From the NCBI RefSeq assembly GCF_900637395.1, contig NZ_LR134372.1, positions 62,001-126,000 on the forward strand: DNA of 64,000 nucleotides, in the 5' to 3' direction. Positions 54,161 to 64,000 of the stretch are shown piece by piece. Each line of letters opens with the position of its first letter. The stretch's first letter is position 1. Both the position numbers and the translations under genes were made by a program. A model generated the notes under the pieces. That model made no database searches, had not been told where the DNA came from, and saw only the letters and a list, made by a program, of their open reading frames with translations. This DNA is from Campylobacter upsaliensis. Lineage in GTDB: Bacteria; Campylobacterota; Campylobacteria; Campylobacterales; Campylobacteraceae.

Positions 54161-54168
<8 letters not shown>
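53620..54168 (-). CDS. MotE-like periplasmic coiled-coil protein (Cj1496c-like)
   Basis: A 182-residue exported protein. From the ATG at 54168 (preceded by AAGGA) a signal peptide (residues 1-17, ending VVFA) leads into a long coiled coil at about 25-110 and a MgtE-N/FliG-like helical domain at about 115-165 (MDAEEASKIMLSLESRKISGI). MotE-type proteins act as chaperones for MotB in the flagellar motor. The C. jejuni homologue is reported as an N-linked glycoprotein affecting invasion. Two D/E-x-N-x-S/T sequons are visible (EVNAT in the coiled coil and ENNAS at the C-terminus), so it can be glycosylated. It overlaps fliJ. Confidence 0.85.
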
Positions 54169-55848
<1,680 letters not shown>

Positions 55849-55851
55849 TTA

Positions 55852-55949
55852 TGGCGAGAAGATGAGAGAATCGAACTCCCCAAAGAATAGCCAGCTACCC
55901 TTTCATCTGATTTGAAGTCAGTGGCGCTCACCAGAGTCGCTTATCTTCC
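55852..55949 (-). tRNA. selC: Selenocysteine tRNA, anticodon TCA
   Basis: On the minus strand the 98-base gene has the anticodon loop ACTTCAAAT within a 6-bp arm (ATCTGATTTGAAGTCAGT on the plus strand), an unusually long variable arm, a T arm GGGGAGTTCGATTCTC and an encoded CCA (TGG at 55852-55854). The GGAAGAT 5' end pairs with ATCTTCT near the 3' end. Length, long variable arm and TCA anticodon are diagnostic of tRNA-Sec. The organism should therefore make at least one selenoprotein, in Campylobacter usually formate dehydrogenase. Confidence 0.92.
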
Positions 55950-55991
55950 GCTTTGATTATAGCATTTTAAGTCAATTTTACAAAATAAGCA

Positions 55992-56662
55992 CTAACTCCT
56001 TTTTTCCAAGCTTAAAGAACGCATAATTTTATGCCAAAGCTTAGTATTACCAAGCCAAGCTCTCTTATATGCCTCACCTTTTTTATGCGTATCGTTAAAA
56101 AGATATTCTATAAAATGTAGCTTTTCTCCCCACTCTAACTCAACTTTTTTCATTTCCTTACAATTTAAATCGTGGCGGATATTAATAAGAGTGTATTTTG
56201 CGTGATGAAAAATTTGCATTTGCTTTAAAAATTTTTCAAATTCCGCATAATTATCTTGCCTACAAGAAACAAAACAAATATGTTTAGAGGCTTTAATGTG
56301 GCGTTTTAAATTCTCAAATCGTCTTCTTTTTTGCGTGATAAAACGCTCATAGCCACACTCTAAACTCTCCTCAAAAGAAAAATCGTGCATAGAACGCATC
56401 CCATTTGCCTATCTCTTACCCAACGCTTATTTGTGGTGCTAGCCACTTCTTCGTATTCTTTGAAAAAATTTGCAAAATCCTCTTCAAAACAAGCATTAAT
56501 ATCACTTAAAGTATAAAGTCCTAACCAGTCAAAGGGGGAAGAAAAAGTGCGTAATTTAAATTTTCTCAAATAAAACGCCACCTTACAACCCCCACCTGCA
56601 CTTATAAAAACATCGGCTCTAAATCTTGTGTGGCGTTTAAAAAATGGTAGAAAATCAATCAC
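55992..56662 (-). pseudogene. DUF1796-like (putative cysteine peptidase family) gene, frameshifted
   Basis: Two reading frames on the minus strand overlap around 56360-56399. The first (56662 down to 56360) encodes VFISAGGGCKVAFYLRKFKL and the SSPFDWLGLYTLSDI segment, matching the DUF1796 N-terminus with its Cys after GG and the PFDW motif. It then breaks into an unrelated tail. The second (56399 to 55992) resumes with MHDFSFEESLECGYERF, including the family's HDF. Joined, they would give about 220 residues. A single indel at AAATGGGATGC accounts for the break. It overlaps the 3' end of the next gene by eight bases. Confidence 0.75.
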
Positions 56663-57860
56663 CCAAATCAGGCTTCATCTCTAAAATTTTCCAAGGAAGC
56701 CCCTGTGTATTTAGCTCGTCCATAAAAGGCTTAGCGTCGAATTCCTCCATATTTTTCACACCGACCCCACTCCAAATTCCACGCGCTACAAGCTTTGCAC
56801 CTATCATCGCTGGAACTCCTGTGGTATAACTTACCGCTTGAGAAAGAGTTTCTTTAAAACACTCCTCGTGATTGCAAACATTATAGATATAAACTTGCTT
56901 ATCTTTGCCGTCCTTAATGCCCCTTATTACGCAGCCTATATTCGTATAGCCTTTTGTTCTTTCTCCAAGAGAGGCGGGGTCTGGTAAAAGGGTTTTAAGA
57001 AATTCAATAGGCACGATTTCTACTCCCTTATGTTTTACGGGTTTAATACCTAACATACCGACATTTTCAAGGCATTTCATATGAGTGAGATAGCTTTGTC
57101 CAAAGGTCATAAAAAAGCGAATTCTTTTCAAACTTGGGATATTTTTAACTAAACTTTCAAGCTCCTCGTGATAAAGCAAATAGCTATCCTTTACGCCTAC
57201 TTCTGGATAATCCCACTCCATTTTAATAGCCATAGGCTCTGTTTCTATCCACTGCCCGTTTTCAAAATATCGCCCCTTAGCTGAAACTTCTCTAAGGTTG
57301 ATTTCTGGGTTAAAATTGGTCGCAAAAGGGTAGCCGTGATCCCCTGCATTACAATCTAAAATATCGATATAGTGAATTTCATCGAATAAATTTTGCTTCG
57401 CATAAGCACAAAAAACATTCGTTACTCCCGGGTCAAACCCACTTCCTAAAAGTCCTAAAATCCCAGCTTTTTTAAAGCTTTCATCTTTTGCCCATTGCTC
57501 TTTATATTCAAATTTAGCTAGGTCTGGATGCTCATAATTTGCTGTGTCTATGTAGTGAATTCCTGTTTTCAAACAAGCGTCCATTAGACTTAAATCCTGA
57601 TAGGGCAAGGCGAGATTAAGCAAAATTTCCGCCCCAGTTTTTTGGATTAAAGTAACCACTGCTTCGACATTATCCGCGTCAATTTCCGCTGTATCCACGC
57701 TTACACCCAAACGCTCTTTAATAAAAGAGGCTATGGCATCGCATTTGCTTTTCGTGCGACTTGCGAGAGTGATTTTAGTGAAAACATCACTATTCATCGC
57801 ACATTTCACACTTGCGACCCTACTAACTCCGCCCGCACCGATAATAAGAAGATTTGCCAT
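56655..57860 (-). CDS. Carboxynorspermidine/carboxyspermidine dehydrogenase (saccharopine dehydrogenase family)
   Basis: Condenses aspartate semialdehyde with a diamine, the first step in the carboxyspermidine route to spermidine reported in C. jejuni (Cj0172c). The 401-residue protein has the N-terminal Rossmann fold (LLIIGAGGVSRVASVKCA, residues 4-21), the saccharopine-dehydrogenase-like GLLGSGFDPGVTNVFCAYA and the DCNAGDHGYPFATNFNPEIN substrate region. It is often labelled saccharopine dehydrogenase, but lysine catabolism is not expected here. The decarboxylase partner is not in the window. Confidence 0.9.
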   Translation of the reverse strand: MANLLIIGAGGVSRVASVKCAMNSDVFTKITLASRTKSKCDAIASFIKERLGVSVDTAEIDADNVEAVVTLIQKTGAEILLNLALPYQDLSLMDACLKTGIHYIDTANYEHPDLAKFEYKEQWAKDESFKKAGILGLLGSGFDPGVTNVFCAYAKQNLFDEIHYIDILDCNAGDHGYPFATNFNPEINLREVSAKGRYFENGQWIETEPMAIKMEWDYPEVGVKDSYLLYHEELESLVKNIPSLKRIRFFMTFGQSYLTHMKCLENVGMLGIKPVKHKGVEIVPIEFLKTLLPDPASLGERTKGYTNIGCVIRGIKDGKDKQVYIYNVCNHEECFKETLSQAVSYTTGVPAMIGAKLVARGIWSGVGVKNMEEFDAKPFMDELNTQGLPWKILEMKPDLGD

Positions 57861-57929
57861 TTCATATCCTTAAATTCAATTTTTGCTTATTGTAACAAAT
57901 TTAAACTAAACACCATTACGAATTTTTAC

Positions 57930-57935
57930 TATAAT
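57930..57935 (+). promoter_or_regulatory. -10 box of the SbmA/BacA-like gene
   Basis: TATAAT preceded by TTTTTAC, 27 bases before the ATG at 57962, with ATAAGG as ribosome site. Confidence 0.6.
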
Positions 57936-57961
57936 TTCTCATCTTTTTTATAAGGTTTTTA

Positions 57962-59137
57962 ATGTTTTCAGCGTTTTTTCTCTCTAAAAAATGGGCTTTA
58001 TGGGCTTATGCGGGACTTTTTGTGCTTTTAGCTTTTTTGTATTTGCAAACAAGTCTTAATGTCGCTATTAACGAGTGGTATAGAGATTTTTATAATATTT
58101 TACAAAAACCAAATGTGCAAAACGCCCCTTTAATCTTAGACGCAAATGCGACCAAAATCGCTAACGAAAATGCGCAAAAAGCCTTAGAAAATGCGAATTT
58201 CATTAATAAAGCCTCCATTTTTTACTACCAGCTTTTAAACGAATACTTTTTTTCTAGCAAAAGCATAGCCGCTCAAAAAGCCTATGCGATGAGTGATTTT
58301 TATTCTAGCATTGCTGTTTTTTTATGTATAGCCTTGCCTTATGTTTTTATCGCCACTTTAAGCATTTATTTTGCAAGCGTTTATACCTTTAAATGGCGTG
58401 AGGCTATGACCTTTGCTTATTTGAAATTTTGGAAAAATAAGGACGATAATATCGAGGGAAGCTCACAAAGAATCCAAGAAGATGCCTATAATTTTTCCAA
58501 AATAGTCGAAAGTTTAGGACTTGCCTTTGTGAAATCCTTAATGATTTTAATGGCTTTTATTCCTATTTTATGGACTTTAAGCGAAGATGTTTCCAAAATT
58601 CTTTTTAAAAATTTAAGCGAAGATAGTATTTTTTATTTTTTAAAAGATATGCAAGGACTGCTTGTTTATGTAGCTTTGTTTATCTCGCTTGGAGGGCTTA
58701 TTATATCGTGGTTTGTAGGCATTAAACTACCCGGACTTGAATACAATAATCAAAAAGCAGAAGCCGCCTTTAGAAAAGAGCTTGTTTATGCGGAGGATAA
58801 TCGCAAGGATTATGCTAAAAGCGAGACGATGATAGAGCTTTTTACGGGACTTAAATTCAATTACAAAAGGCTATTTTTGCATTATGGTTATTTTAATATT
58901 TGGCTGATAATGTTTGAGCAAATCATCGTCATCGTGCCATTTTTGATTATGGGACCCTCACTTTTTGCTGGAGCTATCACGCTTGGCGTTGTAATACAAA
59001 TTAACAATGCTTTTGACCAAGTTAGAAGCTCTTTTAGTGTTTTCATCACAAACTGGACTAAAATCACAGAGCTTAGAAGTATCCATAAACGCCTTAGCGA
59101 ATTTGAAAAAAATATCCTTTATAAAAATCAACCTTGA
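57962..59137 (+). CDS. SbmA/BacA-like inner-membrane peptide transporter
   Basis: A 391-residue membrane protein of the SbmA/BacA family, proton-driven importers of peptide antibiotics and other peptides. It begins with a helix (WALWAYAGLFVLLAFLYL), then NVAINEWYRDFYNILQ, which matches the family signature near the first helix. Further helices lie near 115-140, 187-205, 230-250 and 320-345; the segment REAMTFAYLKFW and the EDNRKDYAKSE region are typical. There is no ABC ATPase domain, so it is not the YddA-type fused transporter. It stands alone with its own promoter. Confidence 0.88.
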   Translation: MFSAFFLSKKWALWAYAGLFVLLAFLYLQTSLNVAINEWYRDFYNILQKPNVQNAPLILDANATKIANENAQKALENANFINKASIFYYQLLNEYFFSSKSIAAQKAYAMSDFYSSIAVFLCIALPYVFIATLSIYFASVYTFKWREAMTFAYLKFWKNKDDNIEGSSQRIQEDAYNFSKIVESLGLAFVKSLMILMAFIPILWTLSEDVSKILFKNLSEDSIFYFLKDMQGLLVYVALFISLGGLIISWFVGIKLPGLEYNNQKAEAAFRKELVYAEDNRKDYAKSETMIELFTGLKFNYKRLFLHYGYFNIWLIMFEQIIVIVPFLIMGPSLFAGAITLGVVIQINNAFDQVRSSFSVFITNWTKITELRSIHKRLSEFEKNILYKNQP

Positions 59138-60480
59138 CTTAGACTTTTTTTAAGACTTTTCAAAGCAGGAGAAAGTCTTAGCTCGTAAGCTTTTTTCGCA
59201 TCAAGTAAGCCTTCATCAAGGCTTGAAAGTTGAGCTTTTGTAAAAAGGGCTAATGTTTCAATGCTTTTATTTGCATAAAGTCTTTTTCCCTCTTTAAAAA
59301 CACAGCTCAAAAGCTCTTCACGCCTTAAATTCGGTGGCAAATTTTCTAAAACTTCATCATAAATCATAAGCTCATCATACAAAGCTTTTTCTCCCTCATA
59401 AACGCGAAAAAGTTTTTTAAAATGTGGAATTGTCGTTTTGAAAGAGTCTTGAGAAATTTTGATTTTGGGATAAATTTCTCCTTTAATCTCCACCGCCACA
59501 AGCTTATAAACGCAGCCAAAAATCGCATCGCTAAAAGCCGTGATTAAACGCTCTCCAACCCCAAAGCCGTCAATTTTAGCACCATTTTTAAGTAGGGTTT
59601 CAATGCTTTTTTCGTCCAAAGAATTTGAAGCGATGATTTTACACTCTTTAAGTCCAGCCTCATCGAGTTTTTTGCGAATTTTAAGGCTTAATTCACATAA
59701 ATTTCCAGAATCAATCCTCACAGCCCCCTTTTTAATGCCAAATTCTTTAAAAACTCTAATCGCATTTTCAAGCCCCAAAAAGCAATCATAAGTATCAATA
59801 AGTAAAGTTGCATTTTCAGGGTAAAGCTTCACAAAAGCCCTAAAAGCCTCATATTCGTCTGCAAACATTTGCACCCAAGCATGTGCCATAGTTCCGCTTG
59901 TTTTTAATCCATAAAGTTTAGCTGCAAGGGTATTTGAAGTGCCTAAACATCCGCCTATCATCGCTGCTCTAGCACCTTTAAGTGCTGCCTCGCCACCGTG
60001 AGCTCTTCTTGCTCCAAATTCTAAAACAGCCCTACCCCTAGCTGCCCTTACAATGCGACTTGCCTTAGTGGCGATTAGACTTTGATGATTGAGAGTGCAA
60101 AGCAAAAAAGTTTCTAAAAGTTGTGCCTCAATAGCCCTAGCTTTAATCACCATCACAGGTTCATTTGCGAAGATTACCGCACCTTCTTTAACGGAATAAA
60201 TTTCGCCACTAAATTTAAAATGCTCCAAATATTTTAAAAAGTCCTCATCAAAGCCCTTTTGCCTCAAAAAAGCAAGATCCTCCGCATCAAAATGCAAATT
60301 TTCTACAAAATCTAAAACATCTTCAAGTCCAGCAAAAATAGCAAAAGCCCCTCCATCAGGAGCCTTTCTAAAAAAAATATCAAAATAGCAAATTCTATCC
60401 GCAAAACCCTCTTTTAAATAGCCTTGCGTCATAGTAAATTCATAAAAATCACAAAGAAGATGATATTTAAAAGTCGTCAA
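59128..60480 (-). CDS. pncB: Nicotinate phosphoribosyltransferase
   Basis: Makes nicotinate mononucleotide from nicotinate and PRPP in the NAD salvage pathway. Conserved blocks are LLCDFYEFTMTQGY near the start, FEFSG-type core FSGEIYSVKEGAVIFANEP, EFGARRAHGGEAALKGARAA (catalytic His) and AVRIDSGNL. I place the start at the TTG at 60480, which has AAAGG upstream and keeps the DFYEFTMTQG segment; a longer frame from 60588 lies inside nrdB. This leaves a 14-base overlap with nrdB. An internal ATG at 60432 would cut off the conserved N-terminus. Length from the TTG is 450 residues. Confidence 0.88.
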   Translation of the reverse strand: MTTFKYHLLCDFYEFTMTQGYLKEGFADRICYFDIFFRKAPDGGAFAIFAGLEDVLDFVENLHFDAEDLAFLRQKGFDEDFLKYLEHFKFSGEIYSVKEGAVIFANEPVMVIKARAIEAQLLETFLLCTLNHQSLIATKASRIVRAARGRAVLEFGARRAHGGEAALKGARAAMIGGCLGTSNTLAAKLYGLKTSGTMAHAWVQMFADEYEAFRAFVKLYPENATLLIDTYDCFLGLENAIRVFKEFGIKKGAVRIDSGNLCELSLKIRKKLDEAGLKECKIIASNSLDEKSIETLLKNGAKIDGFGVGERLITAFSDAIFGCVYKLVAVEIKGEIYPKIKISQDSFKTTIPHFKKLFRVYEGEKALYDELMIYDEVLENLPPNLRREELLSCVFKEGKRLYANKSIETLALFTKAQLSSLDEGLLDAKKAYELRLSPALKSLKKSLSQG

Positions 60481-61489
60481 AACTGATACTACCTTTAGAA
60501 TAATTTGTAACTTTGCTTTCGAAAAAATTGCTTTTTTGGTCATTGAATTTAGAAAAATCATCAACCCACTTAATCGGATGTTTGGCATTGTAAATTCTAT
60601 CCAAATTAATCGCTATAAGCCTTTGATCGACTAGATAATGAATATATTCTTCGATAATATCGTCCGTAAAGCCCATAATTTGATTTTGCGTGATGTATTT
60701 ACCCCACTTAATCTCAAGCTCACCAGCTCTTTTAAACATAGAATAAATTTTATCGATATTTTGCTCGTTAAATAAATCAGGTCTTTCTTTACGCACAGAA
60801 TTGATCATATTTTGAAATAATAATAAATGCGTAATTTCATCTCTTTGTATAAAGCGAATCATTTGTGCAGAGCCTAGCATTTTACCCGCTCTTGCTAGAG
60901 CATAAATTGCCGTAAAACCGCTATAAAAATACACGCCCTCTAAAATTTGATTTGCCACCATAGCAAGAAGCAATTTATTATCATCAACATCACCTGCTAA
61001 TTCTTCATAAATGCCTGAAATAAAGTCATTTTTTTCCCTTAAGGTCGCATCGTGCTTTTCCATTTCATAGATTAAATCCGTATTATCACAAATCGCCTCG
61101 ACCATTACAGCATAGGATTTGGAATGATTTGCCTCCTCATAAGCTTGGCGTGCTAGGACAGCGTTGATTTCAGGGGCTGTGATATAAGGATTGATATTAT
61201 CGGCTAAATTATTTGTTTGAAAACTATCCATTGAAATGAGTTGAGACCAGACAAGATCATACATTCTTTTTTCTGCTGCGGTTAAATTACAGCGGTAATC
61301 AAGAGCGTCTCTTGTCGTATCGACTTCTTTAGGAAACCAAGTGTTTGCTTCCATTAAATCCCAAAGTTTTAAAGCCCAAGTGTATTTTGCCTTAGTGAAA
61401 TTTAAAATCCCGTGCGGATTACCTGAAAAAACCTTTCTATCGCCTAAACTTTCATTTGAATTTGGATTATAAATTCTTTTTCTTTGCAT
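60467..61489 (-). CDS. nrdB: Ribonucleotide reductase class Ia, beta subunit
   Basis: Diiron-tyrosyl-radical subunit that works with NrdA to make deoxyribonucleotides. The 340-residue protein carries the iron ligands in QAYEEANHSKSYA (E-x-x-H), the QILEGVYFYSGF helix with the radical-site region, and RDEITHLLLFQNMI (E-x-x-H). The C-terminal NYSKGSISFDDF is the NrdA-binding tail. The ATG at 61489 with AAAGGG upstream is chosen over one 24 bases earlier. It follows the RDD gene by two bases. Confidence 0.97.
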   Translation of the reverse strand: MQRKRIYNPNSNESLGDRKVFSGNPHGILNFTKAKYTWALKLWDLMEANTWFPKEVDTTRDALDYRCNLTAAEKRMYDLVWSQLISMDSFQTNNLADNINPYITAPEINAVLARQAYEEANHSKSYAVMVEAICDNTDLIYEMEKHDATLREKNDFISGIYEELAGDVDDNKLLLAMVANQILEGVYFYSGFTAIYALARAGKMLGSAQMIRFIQRDEITHLLLFQNMINSVRKERPDLFNEQNIDKIYSMFKRAGELEIKWGKYITQNQIMGFTDDIIEEYIHYLVDQRLIAINLDRIYNAKHPIKWVDDFSKFNDQKSNFFESKVTNYSKGSISFDDF

Positions 61490-61491
61490 TT

Positions 61492-61905
61492 TTACCCTTT
61501 CAAAACTATGCAAGTTTGTGTTAAAACATCGTGCAAACTTAAACGATCTTTTCTTAAAAAGCTTACAAATAAGCCAAAAAATAAACCAAAACTAACAATA
61601 AAAATTAAATATCTTAAAAAAATTCGCAAAAAGCTTACCTTTTTGCCCGTTTTTTTGTCTATCAAATATAATTCATAGGCTTTAAGTCCGGGACTTTGCG
61701 CCTTTAAACTTAAAAATATAGTTTGCACAAAACCAAAAAATAAAGTGCAAAAAAGCGGTATTAAAACGCTAGTCAAAAAAGCTTCTTTTGAGCCTAAAAC
61801 AAAATAAAAAGCGTATAAAATCGGCACATAAATTAAAAAAATATCAATTAAAAAAGCACGGAACCTAAGCCACCTTGAAGCGATTTTCGCCTTAGTTTTC
61901 ATCAA
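61492..61905 (-). CDS. RDD-family membrane protein
   Basis: A 137-residue inner-membrane protein with three or four helices. The RDD family hallmarks are [19 protein letters not shown] near the N-terminus (Arg and Asp in the first helix) and the [14 protein letters not shown] segment after the second. Family function is unknown, perhaps transport or ion homeostasis. It overlaps pyrE by four bases. C. jejuni Cj0232c occupies the same place. Confidence 0.88.
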   Translation of the reverse strand: MMKTKAKIASRWLRFRAFLIDIFLIYVPILYAFYFVLGSKEAFLTSVLIPLFCTLFFGFVQTIFLSLKAQSPGLKAYELYLIDKKTGKKVSFLRIFLRYLIFIVSFGLFFGLFVSFLRKDRLSLHDVLTQTCIVLKG

Positions 61906-62510
61906 TTTCCACGACTTCCAGGCTTAACCGCTTTACTTCCTTGCAAACAAAGTGGGCATTGCTGTGCCTCATAAATTTCAAAATCAAAATTTCCTAAAGC
62001 AAAAAGCGGTAAATTACTAGGAAGTTTGGCATTTTCTTTTCTTTCGTTATTTAAATTTTGAACCGCACAAAAACCGCGATTTGCCAAAGCTGCGTAAGCT
62101 ACGATTTCGCCACCCAAATTTTCAATAATTTTTGCACTTTCTAAAGCACTACCACCTGTTGTGATAATATCTTCACAAATAATGAATTTTTCGCCCTTTC
62201 TCACTTCAAAGCCTCGTCTTAAAGTCATCACTCCCTCAACTCTTTCTGTGAAAATAAAACGCTTTTTACTAGCCCTAGCTAATTCATACCCTGCTAAAAC
62301 TCCGCCCAAAGCAGGAGAGCAAATGCTATCAAATTCTATCTTATAAGAAGTGATGATTTTAGCTAAATTTTCGCATAATTTTCCTGCTAAAATGGGATTT
62401 TCAAGCACTTTTGCACTTTGGAGGTAAAATTGCGAGTGTTTGCCAGAACTTAACAAAAAATGCCCCTCTAAATACGCTCCACACTCTTTATAAATTTGCT
62501 CCAAATTCAT
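61902..62510 (-). CDS. pyrE: Orotate phosphoribosyltransferase
   Basis: Joins orotate and PRPP to give orotidine monophosphate in pyrimidine synthesis. Visible motifs are [32 protein letters not shown] and the PRPP-binding loop [19 protein letters not shown]. The C-terminal 40 residues with CPLC and the [12 protein letters not shown] ending match the C. jejuni enzyme. Of the adjacent ATG codons I use that at 62510 (MNLEQIYK), with AAAGG upstream. It follows frr by two bases. Confidence 0.96.
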   Translation of the reverse strand: MNLEQIYKECGAYLEGHFLLSSGKHSQFYLQSAKVLENPILAGKLCENLAKIITSYKIEFDSICSPALGGVLAGYELARASKKRFIFTERVEGVMTLRRGFEVRKGEKFIICEDIITTGGSALESAKIIENLGGEIVAYAALANRGFCAVQNLNNERKENAKLPSNLPLFALGNFDFEIYEAQQCPLCLQGSKAVKPGSRGN

Positions 62511-62512
62511 CA

Positions 62513-63070
62513 TCAAACCTTTAAAAGTTGTGTTTCTTTATCTTTAACGCTTTCGTCAATTTTATGTGTGTAAAGGTCGGTTAATTTTTGCACTTCATCA
62601 TAAGCTTTTTTAGCCTCATCTTCTGAAATAGCCTTATCTTTTTCAAGCTTTTTAATGGTATCATTGGCATCTTTTCTGCCATTTCTTATAGAAACTTTAG
62701 CCTTTTCTCCCATAGCCTTAGCATGCTTGACATTTTCTTCTCTTTGCTCCTTAGTCATAGGAGGGAAAAAGAGCTTGACACTTTCGCCGTCATTGTTTGG
62801 ATTAACGCCGATATTTGCTGCCGCGATAGCACTTTCAATAGCCTTCAGCATAGGCTTTTCCCAAGGGGTAATGCTAATGGTTGAAGCATCACTTGCTAAC
62901 ACTGTGGCAACTTGATTAAGCGGAGTTGCACTTCCATAATAATCCACTTGTATAGGATCTAATATATGGATATTAACCTTACCTGTTCTTAGGGTCGTAA
63001 AGTCCTTTTTTAGAGCCTCTAAACTCTTTTCCGCTTGAGCTTTTTGCTTTTCATAAATTTCATTTAGCAT
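62513..63070 (-). CDS. frr: Ribosome recycling factor
   Basis: Splits the post-termination ribosome together with EF-G. The 185-residue protein has the standard three-helix bundle: [19 protein letters not shown] near the start, the [24 protein letters not shown] domain II, and [18 protein letters not shown] in the C-terminal helices. The order nrdB-RDD-pyrE-frr-secG is the same as in C. jejuni. Confidence 0.98.
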   Translation of the reverse strand: MLNEIYEKQKAQAEKSLEALKKDFTTLRTGKVNIHILDPIQVDYYGSATPLNQVATVLASDASTISITPWEKPMLKAIESAIAAANIGVNPNNDGESVKLFFPPMTKEQREENVKHAKAMGEKAKVSIRNGRKDANDTIKKLEKDKAISEDEAKKAYDEVQKLTDLYTHKIDESVKDKETQLLKV

Positions 63071-63079
63071 TTTAAATCC

Positions 63080-63430
63080 TTATTTGCTTGTATTAACTTC
63101 ACCTGGAAGCTGTGGAGCACTCGGCGCACTTGGTATATTTGCTGGTAAATTTGGTAAAGTCGCATTAGAGTCAATTTGCACTTTTTCTGCTAAGGAATTT
63201 TTATTAGAACTATTATAAAGATAGCCTAAAGCTATGGTATTTGCGATAAGTAAAAGACCCATTATAAAAGTAAATTTTGCCAAAAAGCCAGCAGGACCTT
63301 TCGCACCAAACAAACTTTCATTGCTTCCACTATACGCACCAAGACCTATACTTGAGCTTTTTTGCAATAAAACAGCGATACAAATCACCACAACAATAAC
63401 AAATTGCAAAACAATTAAAAGAGTAATCAT
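63080..63430 (-). CDS. secG: Preprotein translocase subunit SecG
   Basis: Small subunit of the SecYEG protein-conducting channel in the inner membrane. Two helices are visible, residues 1-20 (MITLLIVLQFVIVVVICIAV) and about 52-70, with the conserved LLQKSSSIGLGAYSGSNESLFG loop between them. The C-terminal tail (PNLPANIPSAPSAPQLPGE) is proline-rich and longer than usual. The ATG at 63430 follows TAGGA. Confidence 0.93.
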   Translation of the reverse strand: MITLLIVLQFVIVVVICIAVLLQKSSSIGLGAYSGSNESLFGAKGPAGFLAKFTFIMGLLLIANTIALGYLYNSSNKNSLAEKVQIDSNATLPNLPANIPSAPSAPQLPGEVNTSK

Positions 63431-63502
63431 AACCAAATCCTAAGATAAAAAATTTAAATTGACATTGTAGCTAAAAAAGCTTGAAAAGAGTTTGAAACCC
63501 CA

Positions 63503-63528
63503 AAATTTGCGAGAAAACTCGCAAATTT
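63503..63528 (-). terminator. Terminator of the BI-1 family gene
   Basis: AAATTTGCGAG (63503-63513) and CTCGCAAATTT (63518-63528) form an 11-bp stem with an AAAA loop at the gene's stop codon; read on the minus strand it runs into T residues. Confidence 0.75.
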
Positions 63529-64000
63529 ATCGGCTATTAAAACTTCTTAAAATGTTAAGTAAAGAAATGAAAAGATTAACAAAGTCAAGATAAAGGGCTA
63601 CCGCACCTTCAATAGGCGTTTCGTAATTTCCGCGTATGATATTTTGCGTATCATAAAGGATATAAAATGAAAAAAGTATCGCCGCCACAGCAGAAACTGC
63701 TAAATTTAAAAGACTACTTTGAAAGAAAAGATTAAGCAAAGATGCCGCCACAACGACAATTAAAACGATAAATAAAGCCTTACCCATCATTGTAAAGTCT
63801 TTTTTGGTATTCATCGCGAAAATGCTAAGTCCCCCAAAAGCTACCGTTGTCAAAGCAAAAGCCTGCGCCACAATCACTCCACCCGTTGGCAATGCCAAAA
63901 CAGAAATAAGTAAAGGCGTTAGCGTAAGCCCTGAAACAAAGGTAAAGGCAAAAAGCAAGATAAGATTAAGCGGAGCTTCTTTTTTCTTATACATTAAGCC
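63527..64000 (-). CDS. BAX inhibitor-1 / YccA family membrane protein (N-terminus beyond window)
   Basis: Inner-membrane protein of the BI-1/YccA/YbhL family; bacterial members regulate FtsH or conduct Ca2+. The visible 158 codons contain five or six membrane helices, including LNLILLFAFTFVSGLTLTPL, and the family's C-terminal DTQNIIRGNYETPIEGAVALYLDF with the aspartate pair region. The reading frame continues upstream of the ATG at 63994 (codons for Gly-Leu precede it) to the window edge, and the family is normally about 230 residues, so the first part is missing here. Confidence 0.92.
   Translation of the reverse strand, partial: GLMYKKKEAPLNLILLFAFTFVSGLTLTPLLISVLALPTGGVIVAQAFALTTVAFGGLSIFAMNTKKDFTMMGKALFIVLIVVVAASLLNLFFQSSLLNLAVSAVAAILFSFYILYDTQNIIRGNYETPIEGAVALYLDFVNLFISLLNILRSFNSR

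Noticed and set aside
56360..56399. Selenocysteine readthrough joining the two DUF1796 frames next to selC
   Set aside because: The first frame ends in TAG, not TGA, and the halves are in different frames, so a frameshift explains it better.
60481..60588. Longer N-terminus for pncB starting at 60588
   Set aside because: The extra 36 residues lie within the conserved C-terminus of nrdB and are unlike other nicotinate phosphoribosyltransferases.

Overview
The window is a low-GC, almost fully coding stretch of a Campylobacter chromosome. The evidence is the gene set (cytolethal distending toxin cdtABC, cadF, the cts natural-transformation genes, ccoNOQP, a Campylobacter-type flagellin, desulforubrerythrin and selC), the small TAATG/ATGA overlaps between neighbours, and the sigma-54 and sigma-28 flagellar promoters. 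Protein sequences resemble C. jejuni from memory but clearly diverge from it. Together with a complete cdt cluster and an extra bd-type oxidase locus beside it, this suggests the C. upsaliensis/C. helveticus part of the genus; that species call is inference.

Layout. 1-2.5 kb: copper and metal efflux (copA, cut by the window edge, a CopZ-like chaperone and a CDF transporter). 2.6-4.5 kb: thiL and truD. 4.5-7.1 kb: a sigma-28 gene for a putative flagellar co-expressed protein, then a flagellin gene with a sigma-54 promoter. 7.1-16.3 kb (minus strand): pyruvate:flavodoxin oxidoreductase followed without a gap by ctsR-D-P-X-E-F, the DNA-uptake machinery. 16.4-26 kb: accessory region with a bd oxidase operon (DUF4492 protein, cydA, cydB and a 33-residue CydX-like protein), the divergent cdtABC toxin operon, a decayed gene, a zinc alcohol dehydrogenase and an autotransporter. 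26.2-36.1 kb: ccoNOQP with its accessory proteins (including a second unlisted-size 33-residue membrane protein) and addBA. 36.1-39.6 kb: a four-gene insert of unknown function between addA and rplM. 39.7-42.6 kb: rplM, rpsI, cadF, a HAD phosphatase and a PepSY-like periplasmic protein. 43-50 kb: typA and the sigma-54 flagellar genes fliK, flgD and flgE. 50-64 kb: housekeeping genes (rrc, rnhB, carA, purA, selC, spermidine synthesis, pncB, nrdB, pyrE, frr, secG) mixed with fliJ and a MotE-like gene, ending in a BI-1 family gene cut by the window edge.

Compared with the remembered C. jejuni order, the ccoN-to-HAD block is inverted relative to cts-nifJ, and the cyd/cdt/adh/autotransporter island lies at that junction. 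The best candidate for an undescribed system is the 36.1-39.6 kb insert: a TerB-like helical protein, a YkgJ-like cysteine-cluster protein, and two larger proteins that each carry long hydrophobic, glycine/alanine-rich segments flanked by predicted helices. I found no CRISPR array, insertion sequence, rRNA or long poly-G contingency tract.
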